Origin: Stenotrophomonas maltophilia
GTDB lineage: Bacteria > Pseudomonadota > Gammaproteobacteria > Xanthomonadales > Xanthomonadaceae
Assembly (NCBI RefSeq): GCF_013464485.1
Contig: NZ_RAUX01000001.1
Location: 123,525 to 187,524 of the forward strand
Direction of reading: 5' to 3'
DNA: 64,000 nt
Shown one piece after another: positions 54,420-62,408 of this stretch. The notes beneath the pieces were generated by a model. That model searched no databases and had not been told where the DNA came from. It worked only from the letters and a program-made list of their open reading frames with translations. Made by a program: the position numbers and the translations under genes. How positions within the stretch are numbered: position 1 is the stretch's first letter; each line of letters begins with the position of its first letter.

Positions 54420-55496
54420 TTACAACTCCACCTGCTCCCACCAGCGCGTGCCCGCCTCTGGCGCCTGCATGTCCAGCGCTTCGCCCATCATCGGCGTGGC
54501 CACCGGCACGTTCTTCGCCGCGGCCAACGCGGTGATCCGCTCGAACGGCTGCTGCCATGCGTGCAGGGCCAGGTCGAAGGTGCCGTTGTGGATCGGCAGC
54601 AGCCACTTGCCGCGCAGGTCCAGGTGCGCCTGCAGGGTTTGTTCCGGCTGCATGTGCACGAACGCCCAGCGCGGGTCGTAGGCGCCGGTTTCGATCATGG
54701 TCAGGTCGAACGGACCGTACTTTTCGCCGATGGCCTTGAAGCCGTCGAAGTAGCCGGTATCGCCACTGAAGAAGATGCGGAAGTCGCCGTCCTGGATCAC
54801 CCACGACGCCCACAGGCTGCGGTCGCTGTCACCCAGCCCGCGGCCGGAAAAATGCTGGCCCGGGGTGGCGGTCAGGCGCAGGCCGTTGGCTTCGGTGGAG
54901 TGCCACCAGTCCAGCTGTTCGACCTTGCTGGCATCCACGCCCCAGGCGATCAGCTGGTCACCCACGCCGAGCGGTGCAATGAAGCGCGCGGTCTTGCCGG
55001 CCAACTGCATCACGGCGGCGTGGTCGAGGTGGTCGTAGTGGTTGTGCGAGAGGATCACGCCGGCAATCGGCGGCAGCTCGTCGATGCTGATCGGCGGCGC
55101 GTGGAAGCGGGCCGGGCCCATCCACTGCACCGGCGAGGCGCGCTCGGAAAACACCGGGTCGGTCAGCCAGTACTGGCCGCGCAGCTTCAGCAGGATCGTG
55201 GAATGGCCGATGCGGAACAGGCTGCGGTCCGGCGCGGCGTCCAGCGTGGCGCGGTCCAGCGGCTGCACCGGAATCGCGTGATTGGGCACGGTGCCCTTGG
55301 GCTTGTTGAACAGGAACGTCCACCAGATCTCCAGGCCGTCGCGCAGGCCCATGGCCGGCTTTGGCAGGGCATTGCGGAACTTGCCGTCGCGGTACTGCGG
55401 CGAGTCGGGGAAATCGGGGAGGGACCAGGACTTGCAGAAGGTGTAGGCGGTCACGGCGAAAATTCCAAGCAGGAGGACAAGGAGCAGGCGCTTCAT
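54420..55496 (-). CDS. Metallo-beta-lactamase-fold hydrolase, NAPE-PLD/RomA-like
   Basis: A 358-residue protein with an N-terminal hydrophobic segment (residues 3-20), so membrane-anchored or exported. The metal-binding HxHxDH appears as SHNHYDHLD near residue 165, and further ligands lie in GDTGYFDG and PIHNGTFDLALH. The layout matches RomA/UlaG-like and NAPE-PLD-like hydrolases. It is transcribed divergently from a TetR regulator that has two operators in the gap, so repression by that protein is likely. Substrate unknown. Confidence 0.88.
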   Translation of the reverse strand: MKRLLLVLLLGIFAVTAYTFCKSWSLPDFPDSPQYRDGKFRNALPKPAMGLRDGLEIWWTFLFNKPKGTVPNHAIPVQPLDRATLDAAPDRSLFRIGHSTILLKLRGQYWLTDPVFSERASPVQWMGPARFHAPPISIDELPPIAGVILSHNHYDHLDHAAVMQLAGKTARFIAPLGVGDQLIAWGVDASKVEQLDWWHSTEANGLRLTATPGQHFSGRGLGDSDRSLWASWVIQDGDFRIFFSGDTGYFDGFKAIGEKYGPFDLTMIETGAYDPRWAFVHMQPEQTLQAHLDLRGKWLLPIHNGTFDLALHAWQQPFERITALAAAKNVPVATPMMGEALDMQAPEAGTRWWEQVEL

Positions 55497-55513
55497 GGGT
55501 GACGTCCGCTGAG

Positions 55514-55568
55514 TACACTGCACAGTGTAGTTTCCGTTTTTTGAAAAGTACACTGCCGGGTGTAAAAT
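55514..55568. promoter_or_regulatory. Divergent promoters with two TetR operators
   Basis: TACACTG-CA-CAGTGTA (55514-55529, perfect) and TACACTG-CC-GGGTGTA (55549-55564). The second overlaps a rightward promoter, TTGAAA at 55541 and TAAAAT at 55563, 16 bases apart; the first is placed to control the leftward metallo-hydrolase gene. Confidence 0.72.
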
Positions 55569-55600
55569 GACGGTATTCGTTCAGCTATCCGGTTTCCGCC

Positions 55601-56212
55601 ATGCCCCATGCCCCGCAACGCCTGACCGACCGCAAACGCGAAGCCATCGTGCGCGCGGCGGTGGAGGAGTTCCGTGCCTCGGGCTACGAGGCGACCAGCA
55701 TGGACCGCATTGCCGAGGTGGCCGGGGTCTCCAAGCGCACCGTCTACAACCACTTCCCGAGCAAGGAAGCGCTGTTCTCGATGATCCTGGAGGAGCTGTG
55801 GGAACGCAGCGTAGCCAGTGATACGTTGCCGTACCGCGCCGACCAGACCCTGCAGGCGCAGCTGCTGCAGCTGCTGGGGCAGAAGCTGGACCTGCTCAGT
55901 GATGCCAATTTCATTGATCTGGCGCGGGTGGCGATGGCCGAGATCATCCATTCACCGGAACGCGCGCAGGCCATCGTCTGCCGCATGGGCGAGAAGGAAA
56001 GCGGCGAGAGTGCCTGGATCCGCGCGGCCATCGCCGATGGCCGGTTGCGCGAGGTCGATCCGGAATTTGCCGGCCACCAGCTGCACGGCCTGGTGAAGAG
56101 TTTCGCGTTCTGGCCGCAGGTGACGATGGGGCAGGCGCCGTTGAATGCGCAGGAGCGTGCACGCGTGGCCGAGTCGGCGGTGGCGATGTTCCTGGGCTTC
56201 TACGCAGTCTAG
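55601..56212 (+). CDS. TetR/AcrR-family regulator
   Basis: A 203-residue repressor with the helix-turn-helix at residues 32-55 (TSMDRIAEVAGVSKRTVYNH, then FPSKEALF) and a helical ligand domain of the TetR_C_7/AefR type. The twin palindromes in the divergent promoter imply autoregulation and control of the metallo-hydrolase. Its stop codon overlaps the stop of the convergent EAL gene in a single CTAG. Confidence 0.93.
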   Translation: MPHAPQRLTDRKREAIVRAAVEEFRASGYEATSMDRIAEVAGVSKRTVYNHFPSKEALFSMILEELWERSVASDTLPYRADQTLQAQLLQLLGQKLDLLSDANFIDLARVAMAEIIHSPERAQAIVCRMGEKESGESAWIRAAIADGRLREVDPEFAGHQLHGLVKSFAFWPQVTMGQAPLNAQERARVAESAVAMFLGFYAV

Positions 56213-58155
56213 TTGGCGGCGAAACGGCGGAACTCGTCGGCCGGTAGCGCCGCCGAGTACAGGTAGCCTTGGCCGACATCCACGCCCAGTACGCGCAGCT
56301 GCTGCTCCTGCGCCAGGGTTTCAGTGCCCTCGGCCACCACGATGGCGCCACAGCGATGCGCGACTTCCACGATGAAACGCACGATGGACTGCGACTTGGC
56401 GTCGAACAGCGTGGCAATCAGCGCCTGCTCGATCTTGACTTCGGCGATGGCCAGCTGTGACAGCAGGATCAGGGTTGAATAGCCGGCACCGAAGTCATCC
56501 AGTGACAGGCTGACATCGGCGGCCAGCAGCTGCGCGATGTTGGCATCCACCACGTCGCGCTCGACGATCTCGGTCCACTCGACGATCTCAAGGCGCAGCA
56601 TCGCGCCGGGGACCTCATGCAGCTGCAGCAGCTCGTGCAGGCGCAGGCCGAAGGCGGGCAGGCGCAATGACTCGGCCGAGACGTTCACGGCGATCTTCAG
56701 CTGCGTGCCATCGCGCAGGCACTGCTGCAGGAAGTGGACGGCCGACTGCAGCGTGGCCCATTCCAGCTCCGCCAGGCGGCCCTGGCGTCGCAGCAGCGAG
56801 ATCACCCGCATCGGCGCGATCATCCTGCCCTCGGTGTCGCGCATGCGCAGCAGCGCTTCGGCGCCGACCAGCCGGCGATCCTGCAGGCGATGCTTGGGTT
56901 GGTAGCACAGCGGAGCATCGCCATGCTGCAGCCAGTGTTCGAGCGAACGCTCGATCAGGGCGTCGATCTCGCTGTCACGTTGGATCGGATCATCGAAGAA
57001 CACCACGCCCGATTCGATCGCGCTCAGCGCCACGGTGATCGCGCGGAACGGAAGATGCCCATCTTCGTCATCGATCGGAGGCTTCAGCTCGACCACCGCA
57101 CATCGGAACAGCGGGCGGAACCCTGGCCAGTCCCGGCTGACCCGGTCGGCCAGGTTGCTGGCAAGATCGGTGATCCGGGGCTGCGTGCGGAGTTCGGGCA
57201 AGGTCAGGTCGCGTACCAGGATGGCCAGCGCCGCATCGCCGAACTGATAGGTCTCCAGCTGCCCGGGCGGCAGCGAGGGCAGCAGCCGGTGCACCTCTTC
57301 CGTGCTGTCGCGCTGCCACAGTCCATTGTCCTGCAGCGGCCCATAGCGCAGGCGCAGATCACGCAGGTTGCCCATTTCGGCCACGATCAGGCAGGCCTTG
57401 CCGATACCGTCGTTGTCGCGCCAGAAGTGCTGCAGGCGTTCGCCGAGCGCGCGCATGTTGGGCAGGCCACTGATCGGGTCGATGCGCAGCCAGGCTTGTT
57501 CGCGTTGGCGCTGCACGTCGATCTGCGCATCGTTGTAGACCAGCGCGAACACAGCACCCAACATCAGCAGCGAGAGCGGCAAGGCCAGCAGCCGCTGTAT
57601 CGCCAGTTCTTCCACCGGCAGGTGATGGGCGCCGATGATCGCCACGCCCAGTGCCAGGCCGAGCGCGGTCACGGCGATACGCACGCCCCAGGCCTGCAGG
57701 ATCATGCGCGCCGACAGCTCTGCCAGCATGCGCGGGTGCAGGCGCCTGCGCAGCCAGACACCGGCCAGCATCTGCAGGGTGGACTCCAGGCTGGCAGGCA
57801 TGAAGAACTGGGCGCCGGTGAACTGATATCGGGCCAGCAGGCTGGCGGCCAGGCAGACCAGGCCACCGCGCCAGCCCCCCAGCAGGCCGCTGACCAGCAG
57901 GATGTCGAAGCCGAGGTGGAGCTTGACCACGCCCTGGCTGTAGCGGGCCACGAACCAGGCGTTGAACAGGTAGATCAAGCCCAGCGCCACGCCTACGTAC
58001 AGGCGTCGGCCTTCAATGGCGTGGCCGCCACGGCGGGTGGCGATCAGCAGTACGCCGATCATGCCGATCACCGCCGTGGCCTGCAGCAGGTACAGGGGCA
58101 GGCTGGGCAGGGCGCTGTCCAGGACCTGGGCCAAGACCGGTGGAAGCGCATCCAT
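56209..58155 (-). CDS. Membrane EAL-domain protein with degenerate GGDEF
   Basis: A 648-residue protein. Residues 15-205 hold about six membrane segments of 5TMR/LYT-like character (YVGVALGLIYLFNAWFVARY). Residues 220-385 are a GGDEF fold that has lost the active signature (FGDAALAIL instead of GGDEF), so no cyclase activity is expected. Residues 395-648 are an EAL domain retaining E in GAEALLRMRD, IAVNVSAE, EIVEWTE, LDDFGAGYS and VAEGTE. It is therefore a probable c-di-GMP phosphodiesterase. One usual motif, KxD, reads KIE. Confidence 0.9.
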   Translation of the reverse strand: MDALPPVLAQVLDSALPSLPLYLLQATAVIGMIGVLLIATRRGGHAIEGRRLYVGVALGLIYLFNAWFVARYSQGVVKLHLGFDILLVSGLLGGWRGGLVCLAASLLARYQFTGAQFFMPASLESTLQMLAGVWLRRRLHPRMLAELSARMILQAWGVRIAVTALGLALGVAIIGAHHLPVEELAIQRLLALPLSLLMLGAVFALVYNDAQIDVQRQREQAWLRIDPISGLPNMRALGERLQHFWRDNDGIGKACLIVAEMGNLRDLRLRYGPLQDNGLWQRDSTEEVHRLLPSLPPGQLETYQFGDAALAILVRDLTLPELRTQPRITDLASNLADRVSRDWPGFRPLFRCAVVELKPPIDDEDGHLPFRAITVALSAIESGVVFFDDPIQRDSEIDALIERSLEHWLQHGDAPLCYQPKHRLQDRRLVGAEALLRMRDTEGRMIAPMRVISLLRRQGRLAELEWATLQSAVHFLQQCLRDGTQLKIAVNVSAESLRLPAFGLRLHELLQLHEVPGAMLRLEIVEWTEIVERDVVDANIAQLLAADVSLSLDDFGAGYSTLILLSQLAIAEVKIEQALIATLFDAKSQSIVRFIVEVAHRCGAIVVAEGTETLAQEQQLRVLGVDVGQGYLYSAALPADEFRRFAAN

Positions 58156-58252
58156 AGCAGGTTCCCGCCTGTGACCGACGGCCAGTGAGCAGCAGGGTAA
58201 ACCACAGCGGCCCATGCGGCCAGCGAGGCTGTCCGGCGTTGCTCACCTGGGG

Positions 58253-58969
58253 TCAGTAGCGCGGGTCGGCGATGGCCGGCAGCACCAGTTCGCGCACGAA
58301 GCCGGACGGCGACAGCTGCAGCAACGCGCGCACCATGGCCACCACGTCGTGTACCGGTACCAGCTCGCCATCGCCGCGCGCTGCCGCCTCGGCCAAGGGA
58401 ACTGACAGTGCATCGTCGGTGTTGAGGTACCCCAGCTGCAGGCTGGTCACCGCCAGGCGGCGATCGCGGAAGCCTTCGCGCAATGCATCGGCGATGCCGT
58501 TGAGTGCGAACTTGGAGGCACCGAAGGCGACTTCCGGGCGGCCGCTGCGTGGCAGCGCCGAGGTCGAGCCGGTCAGCACCAGCTGTGGGCGCGGTGCCTG
58601 CAGCACGCGCGGCAGCAGGCGGCGCAGCAGCATCAGGGTGGCGGTGACGTTGACGTCGATCAGCTGTGCCAGTGCAGCATCGGATTCATCGAGGAAGGCG
58701 TACGCGTCGCTGAAGGCCTTCTCTTCCCAGATGCCCAGGTTGTGGATCAGCACATCGATATCGGCCGGCGCCTCCGCTGCGATCTGGTCGGCAGCCAGGG
58801 CGGGTTGGGCCAGGTCGGCTTCGATCCACTGCAGGGTGACGCCTTCGGGGCATTGAATGCCGCGCGGGCGATTGCGCGAGACCCCGACAACCGTGTCGCC
58901 GGGCTGGCACAGGCCTTCAACGAATGCCCGACCGAGGCCCCTGCTGGCGCCGATCACCATCAATTTCAT
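58253..58969 (-). CDS. SDR-family protein lacking the catalytic tyrosine
   Basis: A 238-residue Rossmann protein starting MKLMVIGASRGLGRAFVEGL; the cofactor loop GASRGLG is intact, and NLGI replaces NNAG. In the YxxxK motif the tyrosine is phenylalanine (FGASK), while the serine (LTGSTSA) and lysine remain. It may be a non-classical reductase or a nucleotide-binding regulator rather than a standard dehydrogenase. It is 28 bases downstream of a GNAT gene on the same strand. Confidence 0.85.
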   Translation of the reverse strand: MKLMVIGASRGLGRAFVEGLCQPGDTVVGVSRNRPRGIQCPEGVTLQWIEADLAQPALAADQIAAEAPADIDVLIHNLGIWEEKAFSDAYAFLDESDAALAQLIDVNVTATLMLLRRLLPRVLQAPRPQLVLTGSTSALPRSGRPEVAFGASKFALNGIADALREGFRDRRLAVTSLQLGYLNTDDALSVPLAEAAARGDGELVPVHDVVAMVRALLQLSPSGFVRELVLPAIADPRY

Positions 58970-58997
58970 GTTGCTTCCTTGTTCTGCATGGGCGGCC

Positions 58998-59726
58998 TCA
59001 ACGGGCCGCGAGGATGATGTCCCAGTCGCCGAACGCACACAGGCCGCTGCGTTCGGCAGTGATGATCGAGGCCCTGTTGTCGAGCTGGCAGCGGTACTGC
59101 GGTTGCAGCCCGGTGGCGTGTGCGAACGCGGCCATGGCGTGCACCAGCTGGCGGGCGTGACCGCGGCCGCGGGCCTCGGGCAGGGTCAGCACGCCCATGT
59201 CGGCCAGCGCCGGGTCAAGGCTCCACGGATACATGCTGCCGGCAGCGACCAGTCTTTGCCCGTCGAAGATGCCGAACACCTGCCAATGGTCCAGTTCGAC
59301 CCAGGCCGCATCGAGATCCTGTGCAGTGGCGCTGTTCTGGAACACGTCGAACACGGCAGCATCGTCCGGGCCGAGGAGACGGAGGTGTGGCGGGGCAGGG
59401 TGCTGGGCCAGGACCGCAAGTACTGCGGCAGGGAAATGGAAGACGCGGTCGGCGCCATGCGTGTGCCGGCCCGACTCCTGCAACCGCTGCCGCAGCTGCG
59501 GCAAGGTCCAGTGCGGCTGCTCCTGCAGCTGCAGGTGATCGGCCAGCGCAGGGCGCAGCAGTGCACGTGCGGGGCCCACGACCGGTTGCAGCAGCATGCC
59601 GTCCTCACCCTCATCGAAGGCATCGCTGCAGGCCAGGTGCAGTAGCGGGTCGTTCTGCAGCGTGCGCGTCCCGGCGAACATGCCCTGCCAGGCGTCATGG
59701 ATCATCGGGGAAAAGGCATCATCCAT
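58998..59726 (-). CDS. GNAT-family acetyltransferase
   Basis: A 242-residue protein. The N-terminal 110 residues are of unknown fold and the C-terminal part is a GNAT domain, with LTLPEARGRGHARQLVHAMA as the acetyl-CoA loop. Its start is 13 bases after the end of the ArsR-rhodanese gene, and it precedes the SDR gene, so the three probably form one leftward transcript. Substrate unknown. Confidence 0.85.
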   Translation of the reverse strand: MDDAFSPMIHDAWQGMFAGTRTLQNDPLLHLACSDAFDEGEDGMLLQPVVGPARALLRPALADHLQLQEQPHWTLPQLRQRLQESGRHTHGADRVFHFPAAVLAVLAQHPAPPHLRLLGPDDAAVFDVFQNSATAQDLDAAWVELDHWQVFGIFDGQRLVAAGSMYPWSLDPALADMGVLTLPEARGRGHARQLVHAMAAFAHATGLQPQYRCQLDNRASIITAERSGLCAFGDWDIILAAR

Positions 59727-59739
59727 GACAAGGTCCTGC

Positions 59740-60405
59740 TCAGTGCGCGGGGAGTTCCACCTGCAGGCCGGCGGCTTTCCATTCCGGATAGCCGGCAGCG
59801 AGGCGCTGCGCGGTCAGTCCGGCGTCGCGCAGCAGGGTGACCGCAGCGCTTGAAAGCACGCAGTAGGGTCCGCGGCAGTACGCAACAATGTGGACGTCAC
59901 GCGGCAGTTCGTCCATCCGCTCGCGCAGTTCCGTAGCGGGAATGTTCAGGGCGCCAGGCAGGTGGCCCAGCGCGAATTCCTCCTGCGGACGCACATCCAG
60001 CAGCACCACTTCGCTTCGCTGCGCCAGCAACTGCTCCACGGTCATGCCTTCCAGCGTGTCGCGTCGGTGCACGCTGTCGGCGATGACGCCGTGCATCTCG
60101 CTGCGCTGATGCTCGGCATAGTCGTGCAATGCCGCCAACAGGTTGCCCAGCGGGCCGTCACCGCTGCGGTAGAGAATGCGTTTGCCATCACGGCGGGTCT
60201 GGACCAGGCCGGCGCGGCGCAGTTGCTGCAGGTGCTGGGAGGTATTGGCCACGGTCAGGCCGGTCAGTTCGGACAGGCGTTCCACCGCACGTTCACCCTG
60301 GGCGATGTGCTCCAGCAGCGCCAAGCGGTGTGGATGGCCCAGGGTCCGGGCGATCTCGGCCAGCGCCTCCAGGGGGGAGGAGGTCGGATGGGTTGAAGCG
60401 TTCAT
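59740..60405 (-). CDS. ArsR-family regulator fused to a rhodanese domain
   Basis: A 221-residue protein. Residues 10-95 are an ArsR winged helix (LAEIARTLGHPHRLALLEHI; LTVANTSQHLQQLRRAGLV). Residues 120-215 are a rhodanese domain with CRGPYC, whose first cysteine is the catalytic one (loop CRGPYCVLSS). Such fusions sense or handle reactive sulfur and are related to BigR/SqrR-type regulators. The start used is the ATG giving MNASTHP; a GTG nine bases upstream is possible. A palindrome lies in the divergent gap to the DUF2938 gene. Confidence 0.92.
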   Translation of the reverse strand: MNASTHPTSSPLEALAEIARTLGHPHRLALLEHIAQGERAVERLSELTGLTVANTSQHLQQLRRAGLVQTRRDGKRILYRSGDGPLGNLLAALHDYAEHQRSEMHGVIADSVHRRDTLEGMTVEQLLAQRSEVVLLDVRPQEEFALGHLPGALNIPATELRERMDELPRDVHIVAYCRGPYCVLSSAAVTLLRDAGLTAQRLAAGYPEWKAAGLQVELPAH

Positions 60406-60431
60406 GATGGGCACGCTACCATCGATCTATC

Positions 60432-60450
60432 ATTCAAGCAAATAATTGAA
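60432..60450. promoter_or_regulatory. AT-rich inverted repeat, candidate ArsR operator
   Basis: ATTCAA-GCAAATAA-TTGAA in the 55-base gap between the ArsR-rhodanese gene and the divergent membrane gene. AT-rich imperfect palindromes of this kind suit BigR/YgaV-type regulators. Confidence 0.5.
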
Positions 60451-60460
60451 GGTATGCATC

Positions 60461-60964
60461 ATGGACGGATCTTCGGCGTTCCTGCCGGATGCGGTCGCGA
60501 TCGGCGTCGGCGCCACCGTTGTGCTGGACCTGTGGTCGCTGCTGCAGCGCCGGGTGCTGGGCATTCCCACGCTGGATTTCGGCATGGTCGGCCGCTGGCT
60601 GGGCCATCTGCCCAGAGGACGGTTCCGCCATGAGGCCATCGGGCGCGCTGCGCAGGTGCCGGGCGAGCGTGTGCTGGGCTGGTCCGCGCATTATCTGATC
60701 GGTGTGGTCTTCGCAGCGGCGCTGCTCGCCGTTGCCGGGGAGGGATGGGCACGTGCGCCCACTCTGCTTCCGGCATTGCTGTTCGGCATTCTCAGCGTGG
60801 CCGCGCCGTTCTTCATCATGCAGCCCGGGATGGGCGCGGGCATTGCGGCATCCAGGACGCCCAGCCCGCTCAAGTCGCGCCTGCGCAGCCTGCTTGCGCA
60901 TTCGATATTCGGACTGGGCCTGTACCTGAGTGCCTGCCTGCTGGCTGCAATCCGCGCCGGATGA
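60461..60964 (+). CDS. DUF2938-family membrane protein
   Basis: A 167-residue protein starting MDGSSAFLPDAVAIGVGATV, with GAAGG eight bases upstream and four hydrophobic segments. The segment FRHEAIGRAAQVPGERVLGW and the ending match DUF2938 proteins, which have no known function. Divergence from an ArsR-rhodanese regulator suggests a link to sulfur stress or transport. Its stop overlaps an in-frame upstream start of the phosphotransferase gene. Confidence 0.85.
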   Translation: MDGSSAFLPDAVAIGVGATVVLDLWSLLQRRVLGIPTLDFGMVGRWLGHLPRGRFRHEAIGRAAQVPGERVLGWSAHYLIGVVFAAALLAVAGEGWARAPTLLPALLFGILSVAAPFFIMQPGMGAGIAASRTPSPLKSRLRSLLAHSIFGLGLYLSACLLAAIRAG

Positions 60965-61005
60965 GCGAGAATCCCTGGGGTCACCGACAACTGGAATACC
61001 CCCGC

Positions 61006-61809
61006 ATGGACGCAGCGCACACAAGTACGGACGGCATGCTCCTGCCGCAGGCGTGGCAGGACGCCCTGGCCGGCGCACGCGTCGAGCGGCAGTCGATCGG
61101 TGTGTCGCGTGCCGACGTCGCCCGCGTCCATCGATCGGGCCAGGCCGATGCCTTCCTGAAGTCGGAAGTGATCGATGCCTTCAGCGAACTGGGTGATGAG
61201 ATCGCCCGGCTGCGTTGGCTGCAGGCGCAGGGGCAGCCGGCGCCCACGGTGATTGCCACCGCCGAGGAAGCGGGGCGGCGCTGGTTGTTGATGAGCGCGT
61301 TGCCCGGCCGCGACCTGGCCTCCTCGCCGGAGCTCGCGGCGAGGCAGGTGGCAGTACTGATGGCTGACGCACTGCGTGGCCTGCATGCGATGCCTGTAGC
61401 CAACTGTCCGTTCGATCAGCGGTTGGCATCGCGCCTGCAGGCCGTACAGGCACGCGTCGAGGCTGGGCTGGTGGATGCCGATGACTTCGACGACGAGCGG
61501 CTGGGCCAGAGCCCGCAGCAGATTTTCGCCGAGCTGCGCGCTACCCAGCCCGCACATGAAGATCTGGTGGTCAGTCATGGCGATGCCTGCCTGCCCAACC
61601 TGATGGTGGCCAATGGGCGGTTCACTGGCTTCATCGATTGTGGCCGGTTGGGCGTGGCCGACCGCTATCAGGACCTGGCCCTGGCCGCGCGCAGCCTGGT
61701 CCACAATTTCGGTGAGACCAGCTGTGTCGCGACGCTGTTCCAGCGCTACGGTGCGGTGGCCGATGAGCGCCGGATGGCGTTCTACCGGTTGCTCGACGAG
61801 TTCTTCTGA
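61006..61809 (+). CDS. aph(3')-IIc: Aminoglycoside 3'-phosphotransferase, APH(3')-IIc type
   Basis: A 267-residue kinase-fold enzyme that phosphorylates the 3'-hydroxyl of kanamycin-type aminoglycosides. The catalytic loop is VVSHGDACLPNLMV near residue 187 and the metal motif IDCGRLGVADRYQD follows near 205. The sequence is what I recall for the chromosomal enzyme of S. maltophilia, with a few variable residues. I chose the ATG giving MDAAHTSTDG. An ATG 45 bases earlier, overlapping the previous stop as ATGA, would add 15 residues. The 3' end overlaps the convergent DHFR-like gene by 28 bases. Confidence 0.92.
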   Translation: MDAAHTSTDGMLLPQAWQDALAGARVERQSIGVSRADVARVHRSGQADAFLKSEVIDAFSELGDEIARLRWLQAQGQPAPTVIATAEEAGRRWLLMSALPGRDLASSPELAARQVAVLMADALRGLHAMPVANCPFDQRLASRLQAVQARVEAGLVDADDFDDERLGQSPQQIFAELRATQPAHEDLVVSHGDACLPNLMVANGRFTGFIDCGRLGVADRYQDLALAARSLVHNFGETSCVATLFQRYGAVADERRMAFYRLLDEFF

Positions 61810-62366
61810 GGCAGCAGGCGGATACCGACCTGCAGCAACCCGTTGCCGGCCGGCGCGGCGGTGGTGAACTGCAGTGCCACGGACTGGGGCAGTACGTCGA
61901 ACAGGCGTACGCCGCCGCCCAGCAGGATCGGCAGCCAGGTCAGTACCAGTTCGTCCAGCAAGTGGGCCTGCACCACTTGGCGGACCATCGCGCCCCCATC
62001 GACATACACGTCCTTGCCAGCGGCGAGGGTGCATGCCCCCTCAACCAGATCACCAATGCTGCCGTGTGCAACCTGCACATTGCCGGGAGCGTCATGGAGT
62101 GGGCGATGGCTGGCCACGAGCACCTGCAGGTCGCGGTACGGCCACTCTGGCATGGCGGCAACCACATCGTAGGTGGTGCGCCCCATCAGCAGGCAACCGA
62201 TGTCGGCGATGAAGCGTGGATAGTCCACATAATCCGGCGCAGCAGCCAGATCGCCATCGCGGGCGTGGTCCACGTTGAGCCAGTCCAGGTCGTTGCCTGG
62301 GCCGGCGATGTAGCCATCGAGCGAGCTGCCCACATAGGCGCGGATGCGTGATCGAGCTGGGTTCAT
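61782..62366 (-). CDS. Dihydrofolate reductase family protein (RibD-C-like)
   Basis: A 194-residue protein of the RibD C-terminal/DHFR-like group (RIRAYVGSSLDGYIAGPGND; CLLMGRTTYDVV; VYVDGGAMVRQVV). Members bind NADPH and may reduce flavin or pterin precursors, but most are uncharacterised. It is divergent from a TetR gene with a palindrome between them, and its 3' end overlaps the phosphotransferase gene. Confidence 0.9.
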   Translation of the reverse strand: MNPARSRIRAYVGSSLDGYIAGPGNDLDWLNVDHARDGDLAAAPDYVDYPRFIADIGCLLMGRTTYDVVAAMPEWPYRDLQVLVASHRPLHDAPGNVQVAHGSIGDLVEGACTLAAGKDVYVDGGAMVRQVVQAHLLDELVLTWLPILLGGGVRLFDVLPQSVALQFTTAAPAGNGLLQVGIRLLPQKNSSSNR

Positions 62367-62378
62367 TGCGGGCCTTTA

Positions 62379-62400
62379 TATAAACGAATATTCATTTATA
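62379..62400. promoter_or_regulatory. Palindromic operator in the DHFR-like/TetR gap
   Basis: TATAAACGAATATTCATTTATA, 11-base arms with one mismatch, ending eight bases before the TetR ATG and 12 bases upstream of the divergent gene start. It would cover both promoters. Confidence 0.7.
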
Positions 62401-62408
62401 GTGTGCCG

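Noticed and set aside
56209-58155. Active diguanylate cyclase
   Set aside because: The GGDEF signature is replaced by FGDAA, so only the EAL activity is supported.
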